IMG/VR virus record: IMGVR_UViG_3300027899_000012
Coordinates: 26,243 to 90,242 of that record
From: a virus
Direction: 5' to 3' (one strand)
Length of the DNA: 64,000 bases
Numbering within the stretch: position 1 is the first letter of the stretch; every line of letters starts with the position of its first letter. The position numbers and the translations under genes were made by a program. The notes beneath the pieces are model-generated. The model made no database searches and was not told where the DNA came from. It saw only the letters and a program-made list of their open reading frames with translations. Of this stretch, positions 8,739-16,073 are shown in pieces.

Positions 8739-9541
8739 GATCTGCTCCCCAACAGGCCCCGCGCCAGTCCACGCGGGAAGCTGTCATAGTCGCCGTACGC
8801 CTTGTTTTCCTTGAGCGCAGCCTCGACGGGCTCTCGCACCTCCGCGGGCAACTCGTCGCCGTCGTGGTTCTTCCAGCCTGCGTCCTGCAGGTACTTGAGC
8901 AACGCTTCGCACTTGGTGTTGCGAAGGGAGCGCTCTTCCTCGGCGAGCGCCTTTTCCAGCGGCTCTAGCTGCGCTTTGATGGCGCTGATCGCGTCGTGGA
9001 AGGGAGCGATGTTCGCGTGCTCCACGAACCACTCTGTGGCTACTCCGCGCAGCAGCAAGCGCTTCTGCTCCTCTACGAACCTGTACTGGTGTTGGCTCAC
9101 AAGCTCTTGGATCTCGTAGTTCGCTTGCTTCACGACCGCGGCCATAAGCTCGCCTTGCTCGATGCGCTTGCGAAGCTCGGCGGCAGCGTTCGCCCGGCGC
9201 GCAGCCTTCTTGGCCTCGGTCGCGCACCCCCGGTAGTCGAATTGGTCCGTGAGCGTAGTGGCCCAGAAAGCGCGCTTCTGCAAGCCGTTGAATGGGACCG
9301 TGGGCATGACGTTCGCCGCGTCGATCTGCGCGTACACTTCATCGTGCAGCACGCCGCGTTGCTTGCCCCACACGGATGTGCCCCCCTGCGTGGCCTCGTG
9401 GAATTCCACCTCGCCAAAGACGAAGTCTTCGGGCACCAGCTTGCGCACCAGGACCACGTACCGGTCCTCGGGAGCGAAATCCTTGCGCCCGATGGGGGCG
9501 ATGGTGCGAACGACGGGACCGATCGATTCCAATGTGCTCAT
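8735..9541 (-). CDS. Hypothetical coiled-coil protein
   Basis: 268 residues, MSTLESIGPVVRTIAPIGRK at ATG 9541. Residues roughly 110-230 are rich in Lys, Glu, Ala and Arg and probably form a long coiled coil. Preceded by leader hairpin 9558-9572 and AGGAAGG. No family recognised. Confidence 0.82.
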   Translation of the reverse strand: MSTLESIGPVVRTIAPIGRKDFAPEDRYVVLVRKLVPEDFVFGEVEFHEATQGGTSVWGKQRGVLHDEVYAQIDAANVMPTVPFNGLQKRAFWATTLTDQFDYRGCATEAKKAARRANAAAELRKRIEQGELMAAVVKQANYEIQELVSQHQYRFVEEQKRLLLRGVATEWFVEHANIAPFHDAISAIKAQLEPLEKALAEEERSLRNTKCEALLKYLQDAGWKNHDGDELPAEVREPVEAALKENKAYGDYDSFPRGLARGLLGSRS

Positions 9542-9557
9542 GATCCTGAACCTTCCT

Positions 9558-9572
9558 GCCCGCCACGCGGGC
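9558..9572 (-). promoter_or_regulatory. GTG-triloop leader hairpin
   Basis: Six-pair stem GCCCGC/GCGGGC around a GTG loop, 16 nt before ATG 9541 and followed by AGGAAGG. The stem differs in sequence from its relatives but remains fully paired. Confidence 0.75.
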
Positions 9573-9598
9573 TTATGTGCTGCTCGCTTTGTGGGCCG

Positions 9599-10354
9599 CT
9601 AGGTCGGCGGCAACGCGCGCCCCTCCCCGGCCTTCGCGATCTTGCACGCTCCGCACTCGCAGCCTTCGGGGTCGCACAGGTCATGGCCGCAGTCCGTGCA
9701 AAGGGTGTTGGTGTAGGGTTGTACGAGATTGCAACACGCGCACGTTTGAATGCTCGGCTCGGTGATGCTCACCGGCTTTCGCTCGCGCGAAATCCACACG
9801 TGAGCACACTCACCGTTGCTGCACACCAAGTCTCTGCTTTGCCCCTTGTAGCAAGCGGTGCCCTTGAAGCAAATCGGACACGGAAACCCGGGTATTGCTT
9901 CGCGAACGTCGTCTGACCAGCCTCCGCTGTCTGCCCAACCTACGCTCTTTTCGTCCACGCAGAACGCTCCCCATTGCTTGCACAACGCGCACTGCACCTC
10001 GCATCCCAGATCCGTGGACGAGCACGACCGGACCGTTGCGTAGTCGGGCTCGTGCCTGCAGCGCGATTTTTCCAGGCGCCGGCAGGTTGAGCAGTCGCAA
10101 TCCGCCGGATCGCCCAGTTCCACGCGAGCGGGCAGCGCCTCCAATCCTTCCAGCATGGCTCGCTCGATTACCGTGGGCCAGTCGTTCTCGCTTTCGCTGT
10201 CGAGCAACTCGATCAACGCCTCGACGGTCCTGCATTCGAGCAATGCTTTCCGTGCTCGTTCCGCAAGCTCAGCACGAGGCGTCGTCGAGCGTGCGTGCAT
10301 CACAACCGTGTAGGGAACGTGGAGTACGGCCATGCCGTGGGCATTGAATCGCAT
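9599..10354 (-). CDS. Multi-zinc-ribbon protein
   Basis: 251 residues, MRFNAHGMAVLHVPYTVV at ATG 10354 (TGATG overlap). After a helical N-terminus come several Cys pairs: CDCSTCRRLEKSRC, CALCKQWGAFC, CPICFKGTAC, CACCNLVQPYTNTLCTDC and CDPEGCECGAC. At least four zinc sites are likely. Function unknown; nucleic-acid or protein binding would be usual for such arrays. Confidence 0.85.
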   Translation of the reverse strand: MRFNAHGMAVLHVPYTVVMHARSTTPRAELAERARKALLECRTVEALIELLDSESENDWPTVIERAMLEGLEALPARVELGDPADCDCSTCRRLEKSRCRHEPDYATVRSCSSTDLGCEVQCALCKQWGAFCVDEKSVGWADSGGWSDDVREAIPGFPCPICFKGTACYKGQSRDLVCSNGECAHVWISRERKPVSITEPSIQTCACCNLVQPYTNTLCTDCGHDLCDPEGCECGACKIAKAGEGRALPPT

Positions 10355-10755
10355 CACGCACCTTCCTTCGGAACGATCGACAGCGAGTCGATCACGCATT
10401 CCACAACCTGTTGTGCCCATGAGCCGTGCCCACGCTTCACGTCCATCTTGCAGACGCGATCCGGGATCGCTCCCCTTCCCCAATGCCGATCCCACACGAT
10501 CTCTACGATGTACTGGCGCACCGGCGTCCAACCTGCCCTTGCAGCGCGGTCCAGGGCGATGTCCAGCGTCGGACCGTACCCGAAGGCGCCGCCTCCTTCC
10601 TTGCCGCAAGCGATGCTCACCTTCCACTTGGGTTGCGGAATGGGCTCGTTCTCGGGATAGTCGGGAGCGCCCTCCCGGAGCTTGGCCAGGGTCATGGCCG
10701 GAAGCGGGGGAACGTCAGAGAGGCGAGATAGTTCGTGAGCCTTCAGGGCAATCAT
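10354..10755 (-). CDS. Hypothetical protein with leader hairpin
   Basis: 133 residues starting MIALKAHELSRLSDV at ATG 10755. An in-frame ATG at 10797 exists, but using it would translate the leader hairpin 10773-10787, so 10755 is preferred. There is no strong Shine-Dalgarno; AGAAAGC lies 10-16 nt upstream. The C-terminal half resembles an alpha/beta fold. Unknown family. Confidence 0.75.
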   Translation of the reverse strand: MIALKAHELSRLSDVPPLPAMTLAKLREGAPDYPENEPIPQPKWKVSIACGKEGGGAFGYGPTLDIALDRAARAGWTPVRQYIVEIVWDRHWGRGAIPDRVCKMDVKRGHGSWAQQVVECVIDSLSIVPKEGA

Positions 10756-10772
10756 CGTTGCAGTCGCTTTCT

Positions 10773-10787
10773 GCACGCCACGCGTGC
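10773..10787 (-). promoter_or_regulatory. GTG-triloop leader hairpin
   Basis: Six-pair stem GCACGC/GCGTGC with a GTG loop, 17 nt before ATG 10755 and followed by AGAAAGCGA. Confidence 0.75.
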
Positions 10788-10861
10788 GTTCCGTCACTGG
10801 CAGCGCTCGCCGGTTTAACCCGACCAGCGCACGTGCAGGTTAACCGCTGCACCGGGATCGA

Positions 10862-11167
10862 TCACTCGATGACTTGATCCTCCAGCGGGGCGAGATCGTC
10901 GGGCAAGTCCTCATCCTGGGAGAGCAACCACCGCGCAGCTTCTTGCGGTGATACCCACTCCGCATGCGGCAGGGTGCCTTGCCACTGGCTCGTGCACTCC
11001 AGCCAGTATCGACCCTTTCGCGACCGGTGAAGCTTCTGGTGCGTGAACTGGCTACCCGTGGCACGGCTCACGTGGTTGTTGCCGTTCCAACGTGTGCCTT
11101 CAGTCCAGGACTGCGTTGCATTCGCAGTGTCCACAACCGTCCCATCTTCCATTCGGTATCTGCTCAT
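10862..11167 (-). CDS. Small hypothetical protein
   Basis: 101 residues, MSRYRMEDGTVVDTANATQS at ATG 11167, with GGAGG upstream just after the variant hairpin 11180-11194. Trp-rich with an acidic C-terminus. Family not recognised. Confidence 0.8.
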   Translation of the reverse strand: MSRYRMEDGTVVDTANATQSWTEGTRWNGNNHVSRATGSQFTHQKLHRSRKGRYWLECTSQWQGTLPHAEWVSPQEAARWLLSQDEDLPDDLAPLEDQVIE

Positions 11168-11179
11168 CGGTAAACCTCC

Positions 11180-11194
11180 TGCGCACGTGGCGCA
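11180..11194 (-). promoter_or_regulatory. Variant leader hairpin
   Basis: Five-pair stem TGCGC/GCGCA around a five-base loop (CACGT on the coding strand), 12 nt before ATG 11167 and followed by GGAGGTTTACC. Position matches the leader family but the loop differs, so membership is less sure. Confidence 0.5.
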
Positions 11195-11218
11195 TTTGTG
11201 TTTTCGTTGACGGGCAAT

Positions 11219-11695
11219 TCAGTCGTCGCCTTCGTCTCCTTCCTCGTCGTTCTCTTCGTCTGCGTCGGCGGCCCCTTGGTTGTCCGGGTCGTTGGCGTCC
11301 TGGTGTTCCTTCTCGACCGTGGGCCAGTCCGTCTGCTTGACGGAAAGGGCCAGGGCAGCGTTGAAAATCGCCTCGGTGCCAGCGTGCAGTCGCGCCGCGA
11401 GAATCAGGCCCATGAACGCCAAGTCCTCGTTTCCTTCAGACTCATCGTCGGCCGCATTCGCAATCTCGCACGCAACGTCAAACGCTTCGTCGGCCGTGAA
11501 GCTGGAAAGCGGAGTCACAGGCGCGGGCCGTCGCCCGTCGCCTCGTTCCGATCTCCTACCTCCGCCGCCCCTTCGATGTCCTCGCATTTTATCCTCCACA
11601 CGTACAGGTTTGTTTCGCAAGTCGTAGACCTTGACGCCTGCTGATCGCAAGGCTTCGAGCGCACGAGCTTCCCTTCTCTTGGGACAGCCGGCCAC
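11219..11695 (-). CDS. Hypothetical protein with acidic tail
   Basis: 158 residues from GTG 11695, two bases after the upstream stop, with AGGGGGA upstream. Basic N-terminal half (RGHRRGGGGRRSERGDGRR) and a highly acidic C-terminus of Asp and Glu. ATG 11587 is an alternative start that would remove the first 36 residues. No family recognised. Confidence 0.7.
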   Translation of the reverse strand: MAGCPKRREARALEALRSAGVKVYDLRNKPVRVEDKMRGHRRGGGGRRSERGDGRRPAPVTPLSSFTADEAFDVACEIANAADDESEGNEDLAFMGLILAARLHAGTEAIFNAALALSVKQTDWPTVEKEHQDANDPDNQGAADADEENDEEGDEGDD

Positions 11696-11697
11696 GG

Positions 11698-12834
11698 CTA
11701 GAATTCCCCCTGCCCGATGTTCTTGACGGCTGCGGCGTAGGCTTCAACCAAGGTCGTGCCCTTGCCCTTGCCGATCGGCGTGGATTTGTCCGCGATCGTG
11801 GTCGAGTAGATCGTGACCCACGCCTGCCCGTTCTTGCCATGACCGGCCGAAAGCGACCATTTGTGCAGGTCGGCTTCGATCAACGGGTTCCCGATCGGAG
11901 CGGCCTCGACGGGGGCCGGGGTTGCGGGTGCAGTTGCCTTGGTTGTCGTTGTCTCGCTCATGGGTTGCTCGGCTTTCTCGCACGCCACGCGTGCGGTTTC
12001 GTTCGCGGGCACCTCGCCCGCAGGTTGGATTGCCACAATGGGGTAGGGGTGCGAGGCAATGTGCTCCTCGACGGATTCAAAATGCCGCCCGACCGTGCGG
12101 TCAGCGGTGAAGCTCACCGTGGGATAGCTGTGCCAGGGTTGATCGATGGTCATGGGTACGCGCAAGCGTCCCTTGCCGCCGTGCCACGTGAACGTCAGGC
12201 GAGGCGCGCGACCGTTCCATCCCAGGTTCCAATCGATCCGGACGGTCCAATCGCGGCACCGGAGCGAATCCAGGGTGCGAACGACGCTCCGGAGCTTCAA
12301 CGCGTCCGCGTACCAGCAATGATCCTCGAAATCCACGCGTAGGTTTGTTCTGCCCTTGCAGGATGCGAGAATGAGCGCCTTGAACGGTACGCGCTCCAGG
12401 ATCGCGGTCCAGTCATCGTGGATCATGCTCGCCTGCAGATGCGACCGGGCCGCGCAAACGGTGGGGTGGTCGTTCGGAACTGCCTCGCCCCTTTCGTCGG
12501 CTCTCCGTGCGCCACCTTTGACGCTTCCCAGGAACATGCCCGCGAGCTTCGCGTCGTCGATCGCTTGGATCTGCTCTCGCAAACCGTCGGCGCCGGTGTG
12601 CCACCAGTACGCGAAGGCGTCCAGGCTCGCAATCATGGCGTCGCGAATCTCGAACGTGTCGGCGCCTTCCTTCGGAGCGTCCGCGATTCGGTACTCTTCA
12701 TCGTTCGCCTTGACGATCCTCTTTGCCATCTTGACGATCGGAACCAGCATGGCCTCGAATTCGTGGCGCGTGCACGGGGGAACGGGTTCGGGCGTTGCTT
12801 CGCTTGCTTCCACGTCAACGGGTTGGCAACTCAT
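11698..12834 (-). CDS. Hypothetical protein with internal start signal
   Basis: 378 residues, MSCQPVDVEASEATPEPV at ATG 12834 (ATGA overlap). Residues about 140-230 form a compact region with FEDHCWYADALKLRSVVRTL and WHGGKGRLRVPMT. A perfect leader hairpin (11979-11995) plus AGAAAGC lies inside the reading frame just before an in-frame ATG at 11961, so an 87-residue C-terminal product starting MSETTTTKATAPATPAP may also be made. That tail is Ala/Pro-rich then globular. Family unknown. Confidence 0.78.
   Translation of the reverse strand: MSCQPVDVEASEATPEPVPPCTRHEFEAMLVPIVKMAKRIVKANDEEYRIADAPKEGADTFEIRDAMIASLDAFAYWWHTGADGLREQIQAIDDAKLAGMFLGSVKGGARRADERGEAVPNDHPTVCAARSHLQASMIHDDWTAILERVPFKALILASCKGRTNLRVDFEDHCWYADALKLRSVVRTLDSLRCRDWTVRIDWNLGWNGRAPRLTFTWHGGKGRLRVPMTIDQPWHSYPTVSFTADRTVGRHFESVEEHIASHPYPIVAIQPAGEVPANETARVACEKAEQPMSETTTTKATAPATPAPVEAAPIGNPLIEADLHKWSLSAGHGKNGQAWVTIYSTTIADKSTPIGKGKGTTLVEAYAAAVKNIGQGEF
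11979..11995 (-). promoter_or_regulatory. GTG-triloop leader hairpin inside an ORF
   Basis: Seven-pair stem CGCACGC/GCGTGCG with a GTG loop, 17 nt before the in-frame ATG at 11961 and followed by AGAAAGCCGAG. Unlike its relatives it lies within a longer uninterrupted frame. Confidence 0.7.
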
Positions 12835-13049
12835 GGCGCATACCTCACGCATCGGATCTGGAATTCCGCGGCCGCCCCTCCGCCGCCCGTGTACGTTTCA
12901 CCGGGCTCCAAGCGTTGGATCGCGTCCAGGACTTCCGCGAGGTACGTGTCAGCCTGGACGTCGTTCGTCGCGCGCCACTGATCGAGCGTAAACAGGGCCG
13001 GAAAGGCATCGCCTGTTTCCGGGTCTAGTTCCTGGTAAAGCTTTGTCAT
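12831..13049 (-). CDS. Small hypothetical protein
   Basis: 72 residues, MTKLYQELDPETGDAFPALF at ATG 13049 (TGATG overlap). Acidic and helical in the middle, with a Gly-rich stretch near the C-terminus. Unknown. Confidence 0.75.
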   Translation of the reverse strand: MTKLYQELDPETGDAFPALFTLDQWRATNDVQADTYLAEVLDAIQRLEPGETYTGGGGAAAEFQIRCVRYAP

Positions 13050-13273
13050 CACGCCACCAGCCCGATCCGTCGCTCGTACGCAAGGCACGCCGCGCACGTA
13101 ACGACCGGGTTGGCTGTTCCCGCGTCCAGGACACGCCAGGACCGCGGCACGTAGGCGACCCACCCGTGGACCCGGACCACGCGCCCGCAACCATCGCAGG
13201 CCACAACCACGGGCCAGCGCGATGCGTTCGGGGTCCGCTCGCCGGGCTGGACCTTGACGGCTCGGCTACTCAC
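13049..13273 (-). CDS. Small zinc-ribbon protein
   Basis: 74 residues from GTG 13273 (GTGA overlap). CDGCGRVVRVHGWVAYVP and CAACLAYERR form a CxxC...CxxC ribbon. Function unknown. Confidence 0.78.
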   Translation of the reverse strand: MSSRAVKVQPGERTPNASRWPVVVACDGCGRVVRVHGWVAYVPRSWRVLDAGTANPVVTCAACLAYERRIGLVA

Positions 13274-13524
13274 GACACGCCCCCAGGGCTCGGGAAGGAC
13301 ACGCCTTCGACAACCACGGACCCGGGGGGCGGGGTTCCGTCGCGCATGGCGCGCGCGGCGTTCGTCGCGGCTTCGAGCACGGCCACGGGATCGGCTCCGA
13401 TGGCTTGGGCCACCTGGACAAGGCAATGCGTGAGCGCTGCCATGACGTCCGCCGGACCATCGTCGGGGCCGGTCATGACGTTAACCATAATCGGGGGGGA
13501 ACTGGGATCGTTCTGGCTGGACAT
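13270..13524 (-). CDS. Small hypothetical protein, first gene of an operon
   Basis: 84 residues, MSSQNDPSSPPIMVNVMTGP at ATG 13524. Preceded by GGAGG, leader hairpin 13539-13555 and a promoter at 13586-13614. Middle section is helical (ADVMAALTHCLVQVAQAIGA). Heads the leftward sub-operon after a 356-base gap. Confidence 0.78.
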   Translation of the reverse strand: MSSQNDPSSPPIMVNVMTGPDDGPADVMAALTHCLVQVAQAIGADPVAVLEAATNAARAMRDGTPPPGSVVVEGVSFPSPGGVS

Positions 13525-13538
13525 GGTTTCTACCTCCG

Positions 13539-13555
13539 GGATCGACACTCGATCC
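13539..13555 (-). promoter_or_regulatory. GTG-triloop leader hairpin
   Basis: Seven-pair stem GGATCGA/TCGATCC around GTG, 14 nt before ATG 13524. Followed by a normal GGAGG box rather than AGAAAGC. Confidence 0.75.
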
Positions 13556-13585
13556 GTCCGGGCGAACTGCCCGGGTGCAAGGTGG

Positions 13586-13614
13586 ATGGTACGTTGCAAG
13601 GTCGTAACAGTCAA
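13586..13614 (-). promoter_or_regulatory. Sigma70-like promoter
   Basis: TTGACT, 17-base spacer, TACCAT. Transcription would start about 7 bases on, giving a leader of roughly 55 nt with two hairpins before ATG 13524. The spacer contains an operator-like palindrome. Confidence 0.6.
13593..13608. repeat. Operator-like palindrome, copy 1
   Basis: GTTGCAAGGTCGTAAC, an imperfect inverted repeat lying between the -35 and -10 of the promoter at 13586-13614. Confidence 0.5.
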
Positions 13615-13725
13615 GGGGCGATCGCACCTAACCCTGCGCTTTTCTTGCGAAAACGTGTACGTGTTTGCAGGGTGCTTCGCTCGTGCGTAACACGCGCACG
13701 TGTCCGGAAGGGTGGGGTGCGGAGC

Positions 13726-13741
13726 GTTGCAAGGTCGCAAC
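13726..13741. repeat. Operator-like palindrome, copy 2
   Basis: GTTGCAAGGTCGCAAC, a perfect 5-base inverted repeat identical to copy 1 at 15 of 16 positions, 133 bases upstream of it. Confidence 0.5.
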
Positions 13742-13847
13742 AACTTGCGCGCCATGGTCGCCGCGGTCGGAACGGGCGATCGGGTAGGGGGCGAAACATT
13801 GCGCGAAGCGTGCTGCGGCATGGCGGCGATCCCTGGGATGGCGGGAA

Positions 13848-13871
13848 GGGGGAACCCCGAAGGGTTCCCCC
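13848..13871 (-). terminator. Strong hairpin after the 499-residue gene
   Basis: Perfect 10-pair stem GGGGGAACCC/GGGTTCCCCC with a four-base loop, ten bases beyond the stop at 13881. There is no U-run, so it may act as a weak terminator or an mRNA 3' protector. Confidence 0.5.
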
Positions 13872-13880
13872 GGTGGACCG

Positions 13881-15380
13881 TCAGCCGGCGGCCGGCGGGG
13901 TGGAGCCCGATCCGTTGCCTTCGGCAACGGGAGCGCGCGCCTTGAATTTACGCGGCCCGGCCTTGCCCACGCCAAGGGTTCGGAGCGCTTCGCGCGCCCC
14001 GTCAAGCTTTGCGGCGATGGCATCGCGAGCGGTTCCAGACTCCCGGACCGCTTGCCAGTCCGCAACCCCGTCCAGGGTCGCCTTGATTTGTGCAGCCACG
14101 GCCGCGAGCGCCGTATCGTTTGTGACGTCCTTGGCGGCGAGATCCTTGAGCCATCCCTGAAGGCTCGCGATACGGACGTCGCGGAACGCCTTCCGCTTGC
14201 CATCCTCGCCCGGTCGCAGCAGGGCGGTTAGTTCATCGAGCATGGTGCCCGCTTGCACGCGTGCGGCCGCCCGGATTTCGGCCCACGCTTCGCGCTGCTG
14301 TACTTTCATCGCTTCTGCATTTCGGGCCGCCATGGCCGTGTCCAGCCGCTTTGAACCCGTGAGATCCACCCATGTCGTGCTCGCCGTGTAGGACGCAACC
14401 GCGACCGATCGCGGCACGTAATCGGACGCGCGCCATACTCCCGGCAGTTCACGGATCCCGGTCATGGGATCGAGCCGTTCAACGACGTCCCGATCGTCGA
14501 TGACAGCCTGATCGTAAACGTTGCCCAGCGCTTGCACCAGGGCAGGGCGGGTGCTGGTGATATAGTCGGCGGCGAGCGCTTCAACGCGATCCATCAAGGC
14601 GATCGGCACGGGATAGATCCCGCGCAGCTGGGAAGGCAACGCAACGGACCGGATCGCGAGCCGGAACGAATTGTCAGCGGCTTCGATGCTCGCATGCTCC
14701 GGGCAAGCGCTCAGAAGCTTGACGGTCGTTTTTGTGGACTTTTTACCCTTACCGCTTGCCGCCGGATCGGCCGGCGCTTGCGCGTCAAGGCTCGTTACCC
14801 GCACGCGATCCGTGATATCGCGGCCCACGCCAAGGCGGCCGAAATCCGCGCGGAACCATACGACGTTCTTAAACGGATCCGTGATTTCCTTCGGCGCTTC
14901 TGCAAGGGCAGCGCGGAGCGCGGCATCCTCCGCCGTTTCACCGGTTGGGCCTTCGGCGGGGGGGGGCGCATCGCTGGACGGCTCCGCCGTCGCTTCGCTG
15001 GCAGCGGCCGCCACGGCCGCCGCGCCTTCGGCCTGTACCTCGATCGGGTTGCTCGCAACCCGGGCTGGCAAGGGTTCGGGCTCCGGGTCCGCTTCGGGTT
15101 GCGCGACCGGTTCGACCGGTTCGCCTACCGCGATCGATTCGAGCCATCCCACGATCGCGATCCGAGCATCCGCCCGGGTCCCCTTCGGCAGCGCTCCGAG
15201 CAACGCGGCCGCCGCGCCGAACACGGGCAGCGCGGCCGTTGGCATCGTAGCGGCTTCGCGCTCGATTTCTGCCACGATTTCGGCGCGCTTCGATCCGCCG
15301 TCGAAAGTCGCAAGCAACGCATTGGACAGAACCGCATATTGATCAGAGGTGAGGGAGTAACGGGTTGTGCTGGTATTCAT
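13881..15380 (-). CDS. Hypothetical protein of the Ycf46-like ATPase module
   Basis: 499 residues, MNTSTTRYSLTSDQYAVLSN at ATG 15380; the loop GTG at 15407 is not used here because it lies in the leader hairpin. N-terminal helical domain (1-80), a low-complexity Ala/Pro/Glu linker (about 85-160), then a globular domain starting near DPFKNVVWFRADFGRLGVGR and a helical C-terminus. Lies downstream of the AAA+ ATPase, DUF1257-like and DUF2997-like genes. Large unknown partners of AAA ATPases in phages (for example DUF3150) have similar layout; I cannot confirm homology. Confidence 0.85.
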   Translation of the reverse strand: MNTSTTRYSLTSDQYAVLSNALLATFDGGSKRAEIVAEIEREAATMPTAALPVFGAAAALLGALPKGTRADARIAIVGWLESIAVGEPVEPVAQPEADPEPEPLPARVASNPIEVQAEGAAAVAAAASEATAEPSSDAPPPAEGPTGETAEDAALRAALAEAPKEITDPFKNVVWFRADFGRLGVGRDITDRVRVTSLDAQAPADPAASGKGKKSTKTTVKLLSACPEHASIEAADNSFRLAIRSVALPSQLRGIYPVPIALMDRVEALAADYITSTRPALVQALGNVYDQAVIDDRDVVERLDPMTGIRELPGVWRASDYVPRSVAVASYTASTTWVDLTGSKRLDTAMAARNAEAMKVQQREAWAEIRAAARVQAGTMLDELTALLRPGEDGKRKAFRDVRIASLQGWLKDLAAKDVTNDTALAAVAAQIKATLDGVADWQAVRESGTARDAIAAKLDGAREALRTLGVGKAGPRKFKARAPVAEGNGSGSTPPAAG

Positions 15381-15397
15381 GGCTTCGTCTGCTTTCT

Positions 15398-15414
15398 GCC
15401 CGGACACTCCGGGC
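15398..15414 (-). promoter_or_regulatory. GTG-triloop leader hairpin
   Basis: Seven-pair stem GCCCGGA/TCCGGGC with a GTG loop, 17 nt before ATG 15380 and followed by AGAAAGCAGACGAAGCC. Confidence 0.78.
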
Positions 15415-15424
15415 GTTTGTGGGC

Positions 15425-15676
15425 CTATTGCTTGATCCGTTCGGGTTGCTTGGCTTGCTCGCGTACCATGCCCTTGACCACGCGAGCGGAGCTTTCGATC
15501 GTCACGTTCGCCGCTCGCGCAAATGCCGCGATCGCGTCCGCCACGGTCGAATGCGACGTCTGCATTTTTCCGGTCACGATCTTGATCACCCCAGACGGGG
15601 CGATCGTGATTTCGAGCGTATCCGTTGCCACGGTTTCACCGTTCGGGCCGTGTGAATGATTGGAATTGCCGCACAT
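15425..15676 (-). CDS. DUF2997-like small protein
   Basis: 83 residues, MCGNSNHSHGPNGETVATDT at ATG 15676 with GGAGG upstream. The stretch LEITIAPSGVIKIVTGKM resembles the DUF2997 signature (I-F-T-I-x-P-x-G-x-V). DUF2997 proteins are small and often sit beside DUF1257 and Ycf46-type ATPases, as here. Role unknown. The match is by eye only. Confidence 0.7.
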   Translation of the reverse strand: MCGNSNHSHGPNGETVATDTLEITIAPSGVIKIVTGKMQTSHSTVADAIAAFARAANVTIESSARVVKGMVREQAKQPERIKQ

Positions 15677-15684
15677 GGTTGCAC

Positions 15685-16071
15685 CTACCTCCGGAACGTG
15701 AGCTTAACCGCCCCGTCGCTTTGTTTCACCGTGCTCGTATGCTTGAATCCGAACCGTTTGAGCGACACTTGGGCCGCCTTTGTGCCGTACGCCTGTCGGA
15801 TCTCGCCGGTCATGCGCTCGACGTCCGCTTCCGTCCCTTCCTCGATCCGGATCCGCGATCCGGACTGCCGAACGTTCAACGTTGACGTCCCCTTGCGAGC
15901 TACCAGCAAATCGCTGGCCAGCTTGACGTTCCGAGCATGGCCCCGAACGATCGCCCCTTCCTGGTACAGGGTGACGGTCCAACCGTCGCTTTCGAGCGCT
16001 TGCGCCAGCATGGCGCGATCCATCCCGTCCAGGTTGAGCCTGGAAGTCGTGTACTTTGTATCGCATGGCAT
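15685..16071 (-). CDS. DUF1257 (Ycf35)-like protein
   Basis: 128 residues, MPCDTKYTTSRLNLDGMDRA at ATG 16071, two bases after the ATPase stop. The pattern LAQALESDGWTV...GAIVRGH...IRQAYG...FGF...QSDGAVKLTFRR follows the DUF1257/Ycf35 layout (helix, GW, beta strands, QxYx, final DGxxxLxxxR). In plastids, cyanobacteria and some other bacteria the family neighbours Ycf46-like ATPases. Function unknown. Confidence 0.72.
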   Translation of the reverse strand: MPCDTKYTTSRLNLDGMDRAMLAQALESDGWTVTLYQEGAIVRGHARNVKLASDLLVARKGTSTLNVRQSGSRIRIEEGTEADVERMTGEIRQAYGTKAAQVSLKRFGFKHTSTVKQSDGAVKLTFRR

Positions 16072-16073
16072 GA

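Larger units (their letters stand above)
13525..13880. other. Regulatory gap with promoter and operator-like repeats
   Basis: 356 bases without a gene. It contains the leader hairpin (13539-13555), a second hairpin CCGGGC/GCCCGG in the same 5' leader, a leftward promoter (13586-13614), two copies of a GTTGC-AAGGTC-GCAAC palindrome (13593-13608 and 13726-13741) and, at the far end, a strong GC hairpin after the upstream gene. Confidence 0.65.

Noticed and set aside
14532-15659. 375-codon plus-strand frame
   Set aside because: Antisense to the 499-residue gene and the DUF2997-like gene, with low-complexity Arg/Gly content.
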